Below, one piece after another: positions 50,610-58,660 of a DNA stretch of 64,000 bases. This DNA is from OLB16 sp964481775. Its GTDB lineage: Bacteria > Hinthialibacterota > Hinthialibacteria > OLB16. The notes beneath the pieces are model-generated. The model searched no databases, had not been told where the DNA came from, and saw only the letters and a list, made by a program, of their open reading frames with translations. The stretch spans positions 1-64,000 of the forward strand of contig CAYZUX010000007.1 in assembly GCA_964481775.1 (NCBI GenBank), written 5' to 3'. A program made the position numbers and the translations under genes. The first letter of the stretch is position 1, and each line of letters starts with the position of its first letter.

Positions 50610-52319
50610 ATGGAAACCCAAACCTTTGGCCCCTCTGGGCCAAACCCGGTAGCTGAGGAGCAATTCCGCAAGGGTTTTGATATGGCCAAGGAGGGCGACA
50701 TCGATGAAGCCATTCTGGCTGTCGAAGCCGCCATTGCGATTTCACCGGAGGATGGACGTTACCATGACCTCCTGGGGACCCTGTTCGCCAAAAAGGGCCT
50801 CTACGAGATGGCACTTGCGGAGTGGAAGCGTTCAATCGAATGCGATCCTGAACATGCGGAAGTTTTCCGCCGGATAGAAACCGCCGAGAAGATGCGGGCC
50901 CAGATCTCCTCGGGTGGATCCAAATGGAGTCTGGTGACCGCAGCGGTTCTGGCGGTCTGCTTCGTGGTCTCGCTGGGAGCGGCAACATACCTGTTTCGCG
51001 CCGGGCATGCGGATCGTGCCGCTGTAGCGGCGCTCCAATCCGAGTTGACCAACGCCAGGGAAGGGATGATTGATCAGGCCAAATACGATGCGCTTTTGAA
51101 GGACAGGAATAATCTGGAAGCCCAGAACAAGGAATCATCAAATGCTCTTTTGGCGATGAAACAGGAGCTGGATCAGCTCAAGGCAAACACGGTCTCTCCC
51201 GCGGCCTTACAGAAAGAAGTGGAGCTTCGCAACCGTGTTCAGAGCGAACTGGCGGCCGCTCGAAAAAGTAATGAAGACCTGAAAGCGCAGCTGGCTTCAG
51301 TGGGTTCCGCCTCAGGTGTCCAGAACCTGGCTGGCCAGATCGCCCAGAAAAACAAGGAGATCGAAACTCTTAACAAGAACTACAAGACCCTGAATGATGA
51401 ACGGAAACGCCTGGAGGATGAGCTGACCAAGTCGAAAGCCGACCTGGCGAGTGCTCATGGCCAGGTAGCTGCTCTTCAGGCACAAGCGGCCACCATGATC
51501 TCCGCAACTGAAAGCACACGGCTCAAAGGGGAGGTCCAGTCGCTGACTGACCAGCTTGCCAAAGCTTCGTCGGGACAACAGGCCGTGCCTGCTGCCGATC
51601 CCAAAGAGGTGCTGTTCCTGATGAATGGTACCCTGGAAGCGGTCAGGTATGTGGCGGCGGGGAAACCCGCCGAAGCCCGTGCTGCTCTGGAGAAGATTCA
51701 GGAGAAGGCTCCCAAGGAAGCCGCGATTGCGGAAACCCTCAAATCACTGGGTCCTGAACCTCCAAAAGTGGAACCTCCTCAACCAACTGCAACACCCAAG
51801 CTGGCTCCCTCACCTGAAGTCCCCAAGCCAACCGTCAAAAAGGCAGAGCCAACCCCCAAGCCCGAAATTACCAAACCCAAACCTACCCCCAAACCTGACA
51901 GGGCTGAAAAAACTGTCAAACCGGCCTCCAGGCCCAAACCGACTCCCAGGCCAGAGATCAAGCTCTCACCAACTCCGACTCCCAAACCCACGGAATCCAC
52001 GGCAGTAGCTGCGGGTGACACCGCTGTCCCGCGGGCGGTCCACTCAAAACGCCTGGAACCTTCCGGGACAAGGAAAACCGAAACCAAGACAGAGATCCAG
52101 CCCAAGACTATTCCCAAATCGGACGCCAAATCCGAGCCTTCCCGTGATGACCCGCGTTTTGAAACCAAGAGACGATTGATCCAACAGGCACTCAGTCTCT
52201 ACCGTCAACATAAATTTGATGAAGCTGAAAGTCTGGTGAATCAAGCCTATAGGATCGACCCCAAGGATCCTGCGGTGAACCAACTCCGAGGCGCGATCCG
52301 TAACGCCAGGAGCAAATAG
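50610..52319 (+). CDS. TPR / coiled-coil / Pro-Lys-rich membrane protein
   Basis: A 569-residue protein with a clear modular order. Residues 14-95 form two or three TPR units (FDMAKEGDIDEAILAVEAAI, LYEMALAEWKRSIECDPEH). Residues 107-127 are one transmembrane helix (LVTAAVLAVCFVVSLGAATYL). Residues 140-310 are a long coiled coil with many Lys, Glu and Gln. Residues 385-500 are Pro/Lys/Thr-rich repeats ('PTPKP') of low complexity. The last 50 residues form a further TPR unit (LYRQHKFDEAESLVNQAYRI). It is a scaffold by appearance; no enzyme motif. It is followed after four bases by larB. Confidence 0.75.
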   Translation: METQTFGPSGPNPVAEEQFRKGFDMAKEGDIDEAILAVEAAIAISPEDGRYHDLLGTLFAKKGLYEMALAEWKRSIECDPEHAEVFRRIETAEKMRAQISSGGSKWSLVTAAVLAVCFVVSLGAATYLFRAGHADRAAVAALQSELTNAREGMIDQAKYDALLKDRNNLEAQNKESSNALLAMKQELDQLKANTVSPAALQKEVELRNRVQSELAAARKSNEDLKAQLASVGSASGVQNLAGQIAQKNKEIETLNKNYKTLNDERKRLEDELTKSKADLASAHGQVAALQAQAATMISATESTRLKGEVQSLTDQLAKASSGQQAVPAADPKEVLFLMNGTLEAVRYVAAGKPAEARAALEKIQEKAPKEAAIAETLKSLGPEPPKVEPPQPTATPKLAPSPEVPKPTVKKAEPTPKPEITKPKPTPKPDRAEKTVKPASRPKPTPRPEIKLSPTPTPKPTESTAVAAGDTAVPRAVHSKRLEPSGTRKTETKTEIQPKTIPKSDAKSEPSRDDPRFETKRRLIQQALSLYRQHKFDEAESLVNQAYRIDPKDPAVNQLRGAIRNARSK

Positions 52320-52323
52320 AGAC

Positions 52324-53070
52324 ATGGATTGCGGCTTCATCACGGATTTGCTGGACCGTTTTGAGAAGGGGAGCTTGAGCAAGGCTGAGGCGATTAAAGA
52401 GCTTTCCCATCTGCCCTTCGAAAATCTCGGTTTTGCCCGTGTGGATCACCACAGGGCCCTCCGGAAGGGATTCCCCGAAGTCATCTTCGCGGCGGGGAAG
52501 ACTCCTGATCAGACAGCTCAGATTTTCCAATCCCTTTCCCAGCGTGGAGACCGGATTCTGGCGACACATGCTTCTCCGGAGACTGCCGAGGCAGTTCAAA
52601 GAACGGTGCCTCAGGCAGTCTATCACGCTACATCAAGGTGTCTTGTTTTGGATCGTTCGCCCCGGAAAGAACGGACCGGCAACGTCCTGGTGGTGTGTGC
52701 TGGAACCTCCGATTTACCCGTGGCCGAAGAAGCCGCTATCACCGCGGATCTGATGGGTGCCTTGGTTCACCGCCTCAACGATGTGGGTGTAGCTGGCCTT
52801 CACCGTTTGCTCTCAGAGCAAGACGCGCTCAGGAATGCCCGTGTGATCGTGGTGGTCGCTGGAATGGAAGGAGCTCTTCCCAGCGTGGTGGCGGGTCTGG
52901 TGAATGTTCCCGTAATTGCGGTTCCGACCAGTGTGGGTTATGGAGCGAGCTTTGGCGGTGTCGCCGCCCTTCTGGCCATGTTGAACAGTTGCGCCTCCGG
53001 AGTCTCAGTGGTCAATATCGACAACGGCTTTGGTGCGGGGTATCAGGCGGCACTCATCAACCGGTTGTAA
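52324..53070 (+). CDS. larB: Nickel-pincer cofactor carboxylase LarB
   Basis: A 248-residue PurE-like protein that carboxylates and hydrolyses nicotinic acid adenine dinucleotide in the first step of the nickel-pincer nucleotide cofactor. The N-terminal helical part (LDRFEKGSLSKAEAIKELS) and the block LGFARVDHHRALRKGFPEVIF are typical, as are VVCAGTSDLPVAEEAAITA (about 120-138) and VPTSVGYGASFGGVAALLAML (about 200-220). LarC, LarE and the client LarA-type racemase are not in the window. It starts four bases after the TPR gene. The A-run at its end is the T-tract of the opposite terminator. Confidence 0.94.
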   Translation: MDCGFITDLLDRFEKGSLSKAEAIKELSHLPFENLGFARVDHHRALRKGFPEVIFAAGKTPDQTAQIFQSLSQRGDRILATHASPETAEAVQRTVPQAVYHATSRCLVLDRSPRKERTGNVLVVCAGTSDLPVAEEAAITADLMGALVHRLNDVGVAGLHRLLSEQDALRNARVIVVVAGMEGALPSVVAGLVNVPVIAVPTSVGYGASFGGVAALLAMLNSCASGVSVVNIDNGFGAGYQAALINRL

Positions 53071-53107
53071 AAAAAAGAAGGGCTGGCAGATAGACACCCG
53101 CCAGCCC
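53068..53107 (-). terminator. Intrinsic terminator of the secreted 509-residue protein gene
   Basis: On the minus strand the stem GGGCTGGC/GCCAGCCC (53100-53107 with 53080-53087, 12-base loop) is followed by TTCTTTTTTTTAC. It lies 26 bases after the stop at 53133. The T-run overlaps the larB stop codon, so for larB only the hairpin is in the transcript, preceded by an A-run; termination there may also occur. Confidence 0.8.
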
Positions 53108-53132
53108 CCAAGTCAATCAATTGTTTTATTCT

Positions 53133-54662
53133 TTAGTATTTCTTCCAGTTCCCGACACTGGAAACAATCGGAGCCTTCAGCACAATGGCGAGCTGATCCT
53201 GAGACAAAAAGGAGCCATCGCCCGCATCGCTATCCAGACGTGTGGTAACCAGTACGCGCCCATTGATCATAGCCGCTGAGGGGGCTTGCATACTCAGGTT
53301 CTTCACGATCTCACCCTGTCCAGATTCACTCGATGTGAAGCACAGGAAAGCATCGGTAAGGGGATTCAGATCAGCATCAAAGAAACGGCCTGCTATCTGC
53401 CGGCTGCCCGTGTTGGAGGCATCCGCCCAGCAGACAAAGACATTGCCATTCTCATCCACACACACATTGGTCCGGTCCGGTCCTCCCAATGCGGTGCTCA
53501 GTCCCTCATTCACATAAGCCTCTTTGACGGTCTTGAAGGTTTGAGCATCAATCTTGGTAACATAAACACCCCTCGAACCTTCACCGGTTGGAGAACTGAT
53601 GCCTCTGCCCGCATAATAGATGTACTTGGAGCGGATGTCGGAATCAATGCGGAATCCATCACCACGCCCTGTATCAGCCACGGAGGTGGTGTATTCCTGT
53701 GTCCCATCCGGCAGGGGGCTGTTTGGATCGGTGCGGAAGACAGCCTGCCATGAACCCAGAGGCGTACCGGTATTGCTGAAGAAGAAGATCCGGTAATCCG
53801 AATCTGAACTCATCTCGGGTTTAACCGCGAATCCGCCATCGAAGGCGGCGAGGCCACCCCAGATTTCCGTGCTGTTATCGGGATTAAAGACATTGGCATT
53901 AAAAGGAGTACCGATCACCTGGCCTGTGTCTCCACTGATGATCGAAACCACCGGCGCCCTGTTGCTGGAGCTGTAGATCATCTGGCGGTCTTCCACGACG
54001 GATACAAAGTTGCCATTGGACAGGCCACGGATCTCACCACCGTACCGTTGGTGATCGAGTTGCTCACCTGTGGTTGCCGTACCGTAGACCGGATCAATCA
54101 CTGGTCCGATGGGGGCTGGACCCCCCGCTGTTTTGTTCAGCAGCTGGCAGCAGGCGATCGTGGTGGTGTAATTAAACCCGGCTCCCCAGACTGGGAAGAC
54201 TTCGGGGAAACTCCACGGGGTGCATTCATTCCCAATCAGGTACTTGGTCATTCCAACCCTTTTATCTCCAGCAATGCGGGGCGGATTTCCGTTCATACGA
54301 ACGCTGTCATTGTTGGAGTTCCAGGGAACCGCAGGGGAAACGCTGGAGTAGAATCCCGGGACTTCCTGAACGGATCCATCGGGGTTGAAAAAAGCCACGG
54401 CAATTCTTTCAGTTCCTTCCTCAACTGTGACTCCATCCTGTGCTAACCCTTCAGTATTTGCTGCAAAGAGAAGCGTTCCATCGCCCATGGCAGATGTGTA
54501 GGGTTCCCAGTTACCCTGATTCACAACGCCATTGTTAAACATGACTCTTTCGGCAACCAAAACGTCGACACCCGCCGCTGCTGGATTTGCATGAGGAATC
54601 TGCGCAAAAACAGGAATAGCTGTTAAGGAAACTAGTAGCACTGCAAACAACTTCGCCTTCAT
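53133..54662 (-). CDS. Secreted propeller-like protein of unknown function
   Basis: A 509-residue exported protein (signal AVLLVSLTAIPVFA, cleavage before QIPHA near residue 21). The body shows repeated strand-turn units with FDADLNPLTDAF, NGNVFVCWAD, NGRVLVTTRLDSDAG and similar phrases, as in beta-propellers of the Kelch/BNR or surface-layer type. A Cys-Cys pair (IACCQLL) near residue 172 and Cys near 147 may form disulfides. I cannot name the family. It has its own promoter-like site and an intrinsic terminator, so it is a single-gene unit. AAAGGAG nine bases before the ATG supports the start. Confidence 0.72.
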   Translation of the reverse strand: MKAKLFAVLLVSLTAIPVFAQIPHANPAAAGVDVLVAERVMFNNGVVNQGNWEPYTSAMGDGTLLFAANTEGLAQDGVTVEEGTERIAVAFFNPDGSVQEVPGFYSSVSPAVPWNSNNDSVRMNGNPPRIAGDKRVGMTKYLIGNECTPWSFPEVFPVWGAGFNYTTTIACCQLLNKTAGGPAPIGPVIDPVYGTATTGEQLDHQRYGGEIRGLSNGNFVSVVEDRQMIYSSSNRAPVVSIISGDTGQVIGTPFNANVFNPDNSTEIWGGLAAFDGGFAVKPEMSSDSDYRIFFFSNTGTPLGSWQAVFRTDPNSPLPDGTQEYTTSVADTGRGDGFRIDSDIRSKYIYYAGRGISSPTGEGSRGVYVTKIDAQTFKTVKEAYVNEGLSTALGGPDRTNVCVDENGNVFVCWADASNTGSRQIAGRFFDADLNPLTDAFLCFTSSESGQGEIVKNLSMQAPSAAMINGRVLVTTRLDSDAGDGSFLSQDQLAIVLKAPIVSSVGNWKKY

Positions 54663-54717
54663 CGTTTACGACTCCTTTCCACGGGGATTCAGACAGAAAT
54701 GCCAAAGCATTGATCGT

Positions 54718-54749
54718 ATTAGATTGCGCCTCAAGAGGGCCTATGTCAA
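54718..54749 (-). promoter_or_regulatory. Candidate promoter of the secreted propeller-like gene
   Basis: Minus strand: perfect TTGACA (54744-54749) and TCTAAT (54718-54723), but with a 20-base spacer, three longer than ideal. Between them lies the dyad CCTC-TT-GAGG. About 55 bases of leader follow to the ATG. The remaining gap to the dprA stop (54750-54887) is AT-rich with no other feature seen. Confidence 0.32.
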
Positions 54750-54887
54750 GCCATTTTTTATTTGATTCACTTGTGAAATCACAATAAAATTCAACATTTT
54801 TGAGGAAGGAATCCGCAAAATCGGGATATCAGAAAATCCTTTGGGTTGTGCCTGATCCAAATCCTCTAAAAAGATGGGAGTCGAACC

Positions 54888-55832
54888 TCACTTTTCGGTA
54901 CAGGATGCAAGAATTTCACCGGCAAGGCAGGAAATTGAGGTGTTGGTGTCCAATCTATGTGCCCCCAGCTTCATCAACATCGCCTTGTTTCCCAAACCTG
55001 CATCCATGGTTACAAATCCAGACGCTACCCATACGGGGCGCTTGAAGTGGACTGCACAACTGGCGGTCTTCCAGGTTCCCCCCTTGTCTCCTGCCTCCAC
55101 TACCACCAGGGCATCACACCAGTTGGCAATCCACTGATTCCGGCGCATGGCCTCGGCAACTGACCACCCCTGCAGGGGAGGAGCGCCGGAAACCAATAAC
55201 ATGCGGCCTGCCTCAACCGCATTACGGATCAACTTCCAGTGAGAGATCTCCCGCATGAACTGGAGGATCCCCATTGGAAGTACCGCAACAGTAGATCCGT
55301 TTCCTGCAAGGCTTCCGAAATGCGAAGCACGGTCAATTCCCTGAGCCATCCCTGAAAGAGTGACCACACCCCTCCGTGCAAATTCACACGCCAGCTCCTG
55401 GGCGAACTCGATACCCTCAGTACTGGCTTGGCGGCGCCCTACCATGCCCACCACCGGGGGTGGATTCCAGAGGTGTGGATCTCCGATGTGGATCAGGAAA
55501 TGCCAGGCTCCGGTTTGACGTGATAAACGTGAAGGGACTTGGGAGGAATCAGGGTAGAGGATCCGTGCACCATAGGAAATGAGAGTCTCCAGAACTTCCT
55601 GGCTCTCCCCAGTATTGCGAGCTGCACGAAAAATATTTGTGGCAAGATCTTTACGAACCGTATTCCGTAGTTCCAACTCGGTCGAGGCAAATATCCGCTC
55701 CACGGTCCCAAATCGATCTAACAATCTCTTTAGAGAGACTGGTCCCATTCCGGGGGTGGATGCCAGGTGGAACCTCAGCAGAACATCCGCTGAGAGGATC
55801 TCCATTAAGGAATCATCATCCGGGCAACTCAT
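54888..55832 (-). CDS. dprA: DprA/Smf-like DNA-processing protein, divergent
   Basis: A 314-residue DprA-type Rossmann protein. An N-terminal helical (SAM/HhH-like) part has HLASTPGMGPVSLKRLLDRF; the core contains VGMVGRRQAST, SGMAQGIDRASHFG, STVAVLPMGI and, near the end, NWCDALVVVEAGDKGGTWKTA. DprA loads RecA on incoming single strands during transformation. Here the segment before the arginine-rich block is changed (no FPPGTPP; SGAPPLQGW instead), and there is no C-terminal winged-helix domain. The start overlaps the end of glnD by 17 bases. A DprA relative with another DNA role is possible. Confidence 0.82.
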   Translation of the reverse strand: MSCPDDDSLMEILSADVLLRFHLASTPGMGPVSLKRLLDRFGTVERIFASTELELRNTVRKDLATNIFRAARNTGESQEVLETLISYGARILYPDSSQVPSRLSRQTGAWHFLIHIGDPHLWNPPPVVGMVGRRQASTEGIEFAQELACEFARRGVVTLSGMAQGIDRASHFGSLAGNGSTVAVLPMGILQFMREISHWKLIRNAVEAGRMLLVSGAPPLQGWSVAEAMRRNQWIANWCDALVVVEAGDKGGTWKTASCAVHFKRPVWVASGFVTMDAGLGNKAMLMKLGAHRLDTNTSISCLAGEILASCTEK

Positions 55833-58650
55833 TGAGTGCCTTGATCAAGGAGTTCTTCAACCAGTTGATTTTTTGTGGCTCTTCGAACTTCCTGCGGTTG
55901 GAATCCAGAACATAAAAAGTGTCGATGACCCGTTGCCCTTCCGTGTGAATGCGTGCGAAGCCGATATCCAGGCCATACTTGGCGAAGACAGTTGCAACCT
56001 GCACAAGGACTCCGATCGCATCCGCACAGCGCACCTCGATGACGGTATACTTCGGCGATGCCTGGTTAAGGACCTCCACGGTGGGGGTGATGCGTGACCT
56101 TCCACGGTCGGGTTGCTTGACAGGGCGTGGATTCCAGCTGTCATCCCAATGGTCCTGAAGGGAATCGGTGGTTCGTTCGATCACTTTGCGGATCATGTCC
56201 TCGCCAAACTCGGACCCTTCCTGGTGGACCGCCACAAGTGTTGTGAAAGCAACTCCATCATCACGGACAAAGATACGTGCTTCGGAGATGCTCAATCCCA
56301 AGCTCGAAAGCGGACGGACTGTTCGCATGAAGTTCCCGATCTTGGAGGGTTGCAGAGTGGCCACTTCCAACAGGTTGGGGAGAGTTTGACGGCACCCGAC
56401 AACCGGATTCTCACCGGTATATTTCCGCAAAAGGCGCAAGTGGTGGTGGATGGTGTCGGCGTTTTGTTTGATGAGATAAGGGGGAGGCATCCTGCCCAGG
56501 TGACGTTCGGCCTCGTTCTCCGAGATGTCTCTCGGTAGTTCCGAAAGAAACTTGGTGTAGGCCACTCTCTGGTCCTCCGCATGTTTCGCTTCTACTGCTG
56601 CTCTGTCATCCAAGAATGCGCGTACCTCCGTATAGAATTGGTGAAGCATGGAAAGCTTCCATTCGGTCAGCAGATCCGTATTCACCGCCCAGATATCCGC
56701 CAGAGTGAGAAGATACAGGTTGTCCAGTTTTTCACGTGTGTCGCACCAGGCGGCAAACTCCTGGACGGTCGCGAAATCCTGGGTGTCGAAACGGAAAGCC
56801 ACTTTGGCAAACTCAAGATGCTTCTCCACCAGGAAGATGACGAGATCCGTGTCAGGATCGTTCAAGCCCAGCCGCCGGGAGATCTGGTAGGACAGGGTGG
56901 CTCCTTTGATGTGATGCTCTCCCCCGCGTCCCTTGCCAATGTCATGAAGAAAAGTGGCCAGGTACAACAGGGCCGGTTTGGTGACCCCTGCATAAGTGGC
57001 GCGGATGTCTCTGATGATGTTCGCGCCTGTCTGGCTGTAGATCGGCAGACTCATCGTATCGACACCTTCCGGTGATTCTCCTTCACCCGGTGGCTTGTAT
57101 AGGATGGGGGCGGCATGCCACCACCTCCATCGCCTGTTACATTCAGGGAAGCGTGAGGAAAGCTCCTCGATCGGCAGGCAGGGAGATTCAGGATAGTGCT
57201 CATCAGCGAGTCCATCCAGGATCTCAGTAGTGAGGATCGAATGTTCATCAACCGTGTAACGGTGGTACAGGTCACGTCGTGGGAGGAATCGAACCACCGT
57301 GAATTCGGGCATCAGGATGTCCAGAACTCCTGTCTCATACAGGCCCCTCAGGACCGGTCCAACCCGGCCTCTTTTGGAGAGCATTTCCATCACCATGGCG
57401 CCAGTCTCCTTGGGGCTGCAGAGATCCTCAGTGGTTGTGCCGCTTAAAAACCTGGAAAGCTCGGTGAGCAATTCTCCATCGAATGTACATCCCGTTTTCT
57501 GGGAGATCTCGAACAGGTGAATGATCCGTTCAGGATGATTCAGAAAGAAAGTCTCAGGCTCTCTGACAGATAAAACTCCTTCCCTGAGAATGAATCCATC
57601 CTCAATTTCACTCCGATGGAGCAGGGAAATCAGGGAGCGCCAGCGGGGAGGTTTCAGGCAGTGGTTCGTCATCCGGTCGGCAAACATTTGGATGCGCGCG
57701 GCGGCGGTGTAGTAGTCCCGCATAAGGCTTTCCTCGGCGAGATTCCCACCCTCATCCTTGTAGCGGAACGACTTGGCGACTTGCTCCTGAACCTCGAAAC
57801 TGAGGCGGTTCGAGTTGGTTTTGAGGGTGAGATGCAGCTCATTGCGGATGCGCAGAATGAAATCCACCGAATCCTGCAATTGTCCATAAAAAGGTTCCCT
57901 GACCAGACCGCGCCGCCGGATTCCGGCCAGTGAAGGGATGTCATACATCGCCAATGCCAGCCAGATAGCGTGGTGAAGGTCTCGCAAGCCGCCAGCGCCC
58001 TCCTTGATATTGGGTTCCTGGATGGCAATGGTGTCTCCGTGACGACGGTATCGTTCCTGGCGCTCCAGTTCTTTCTGCTGGATGAATTTCTGAATACCTC
58101 GGCCAGCCATAAAGTCCCGGTACCGTTTATGGTATTCCTCGTAGAGGGGACGATATCCCGCGAGATAGCGGTTCTCCAAAAGGGAGGTCTGGGTGTCGAG
58201 GTCAGCAACTGCCATGCGGATGCAATCGGAGGTGGTGCGTACCGCATGTCCGATATCCAGGCCCACATCCCAAAGAGTCCGCAGGGTGCACTTGATGAGT
58301 TCCTCCTCGAGCTCGTTGAGCCGCTTCTTATGGAGGAAAAGGATGTCCACATCGGAGCGGGGATGCAGCTGGGCACGTCCATATCCTCCAATCGCCACCA
58401 GGGAGACCCGGGGCGGATTGGCCGAGAGATCAATGGGTGAGCTTCTGGAACCTTCCCGCAAGGCATGTTGCCAGATCTTCATCACCAGCTGATCCATCAG
58501 TCCGGTGGTTTCATCCACGATCTGTGTCCCGCCAGTTCCTGAACGGTGTCGGCTGGCGATACGCTCAAGCCCCTCCTGGTGGAACTTGCGCAGTTCCAGG
58601 ACCACGGGATCAAGGCCAGGAGCTTTGGACACTGTGACGGCTTCGTTCAT
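55816..58650 (-). CDS. glnD: [Protein-PII] uridylyltransferase / uridylyl-removing enzyme
   Basis: A 944-residue nitrogen sensor that uridylylates PII when glutamine is low and removes UMP when it is high. The nucleotidyltransferase motif is GGYGRAQLHPRSDVDILFLH (residues 88-107). The HD domain for UMP removal has DEHSI and FLHDIGKGRGGEHHIKG (near 590). Two ACT domains end the protein: LSISEARIFVRDDGVAFTT and YTVIEVRCADAIGVLVQVAT, which bind glutamine. All four domains are present, so it should be bifunctional. AAAGGA six bases before the ATG. It lies 10 bases after the phosphatase-superfamily gene and overlaps dprA. Confidence 0.96.
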   Translation of the reverse strand: MNEAVTVSKAPGLDPVVLELRKFHQEGLERIASRHRSGTGGTQIVDETTGLMDQLVMKIWQHALREGSRSSPIDLSANPPRVSLVAIGGYGRAQLHPRSDVDILFLHKKRLNELEEELIKCTLRTLWDVGLDIGHAVRTTSDCIRMAVADLDTQTSLLENRYLAGYRPLYEEYHKRYRDFMAGRGIQKFIQQKELERQERYRRHGDTIAIQEPNIKEGAGGLRDLHHAIWLALAMYDIPSLAGIRRRGLVREPFYGQLQDSVDFILRIRNELHLTLKTNSNRLSFEVQEQVAKSFRYKDEGGNLAEESLMRDYYTAAARIQMFADRMTNHCLKPPRWRSLISLLHRSEIEDGFILREGVLSVREPETFFLNHPERIIHLFEISQKTGCTFDGELLTELSRFLSGTTTEDLCSPKETGAMVMEMLSKRGRVGPVLRGLYETGVLDILMPEFTVVRFLPRRDLYHRYTVDEHSILTTEILDGLADEHYPESPCLPIEELSSRFPECNRRWRWWHAAPILYKPPGEGESPEGVDTMSLPIYSQTGANIIRDIRATYAGVTKPALLYLATFLHDIGKGRGGEHHIKGATLSYQISRRLGLNDPDTDLVIFLVEKHLEFAKVAFRFDTQDFATVQEFAAWCDTREKLDNLYLLTLADIWAVNTDLLTEWKLSMLHQFYTEVRAFLDDRAAVEAKHAEDQRVAYTKFLSELPRDISENEAERHLGRMPPPYLIKQNADTIHHHLRLLRKYTGENPVVGCRQTLPNLLEVATLQPSKIGNFMRTVRPLSSLGLSISEARIFVRDDGVAFTTLVAVHQEGSEFGEDMIRKVIERTTDSLQDHWDDSWNPRPVKQPDRGRSRITPTVEVLNQASPKYTVIEVRCADAIGVLVQVATVFAKYGLDIGFARIHTEGQRVIDTFYVLDSNRRKFEEPQKINWLKNSLIKALNELPG

Positions 58651-58660
58651 GAACTTTCCT

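Noticed and set aside
54868..54900. Stretch GGGAGTCGAACCTCAC that looks like the T-arm end of a tRNA
   Set aside because: On either strand the five-base T stem does not pair properly, and no acceptor, D or anticodon arm can be drawn in the flanking bases.
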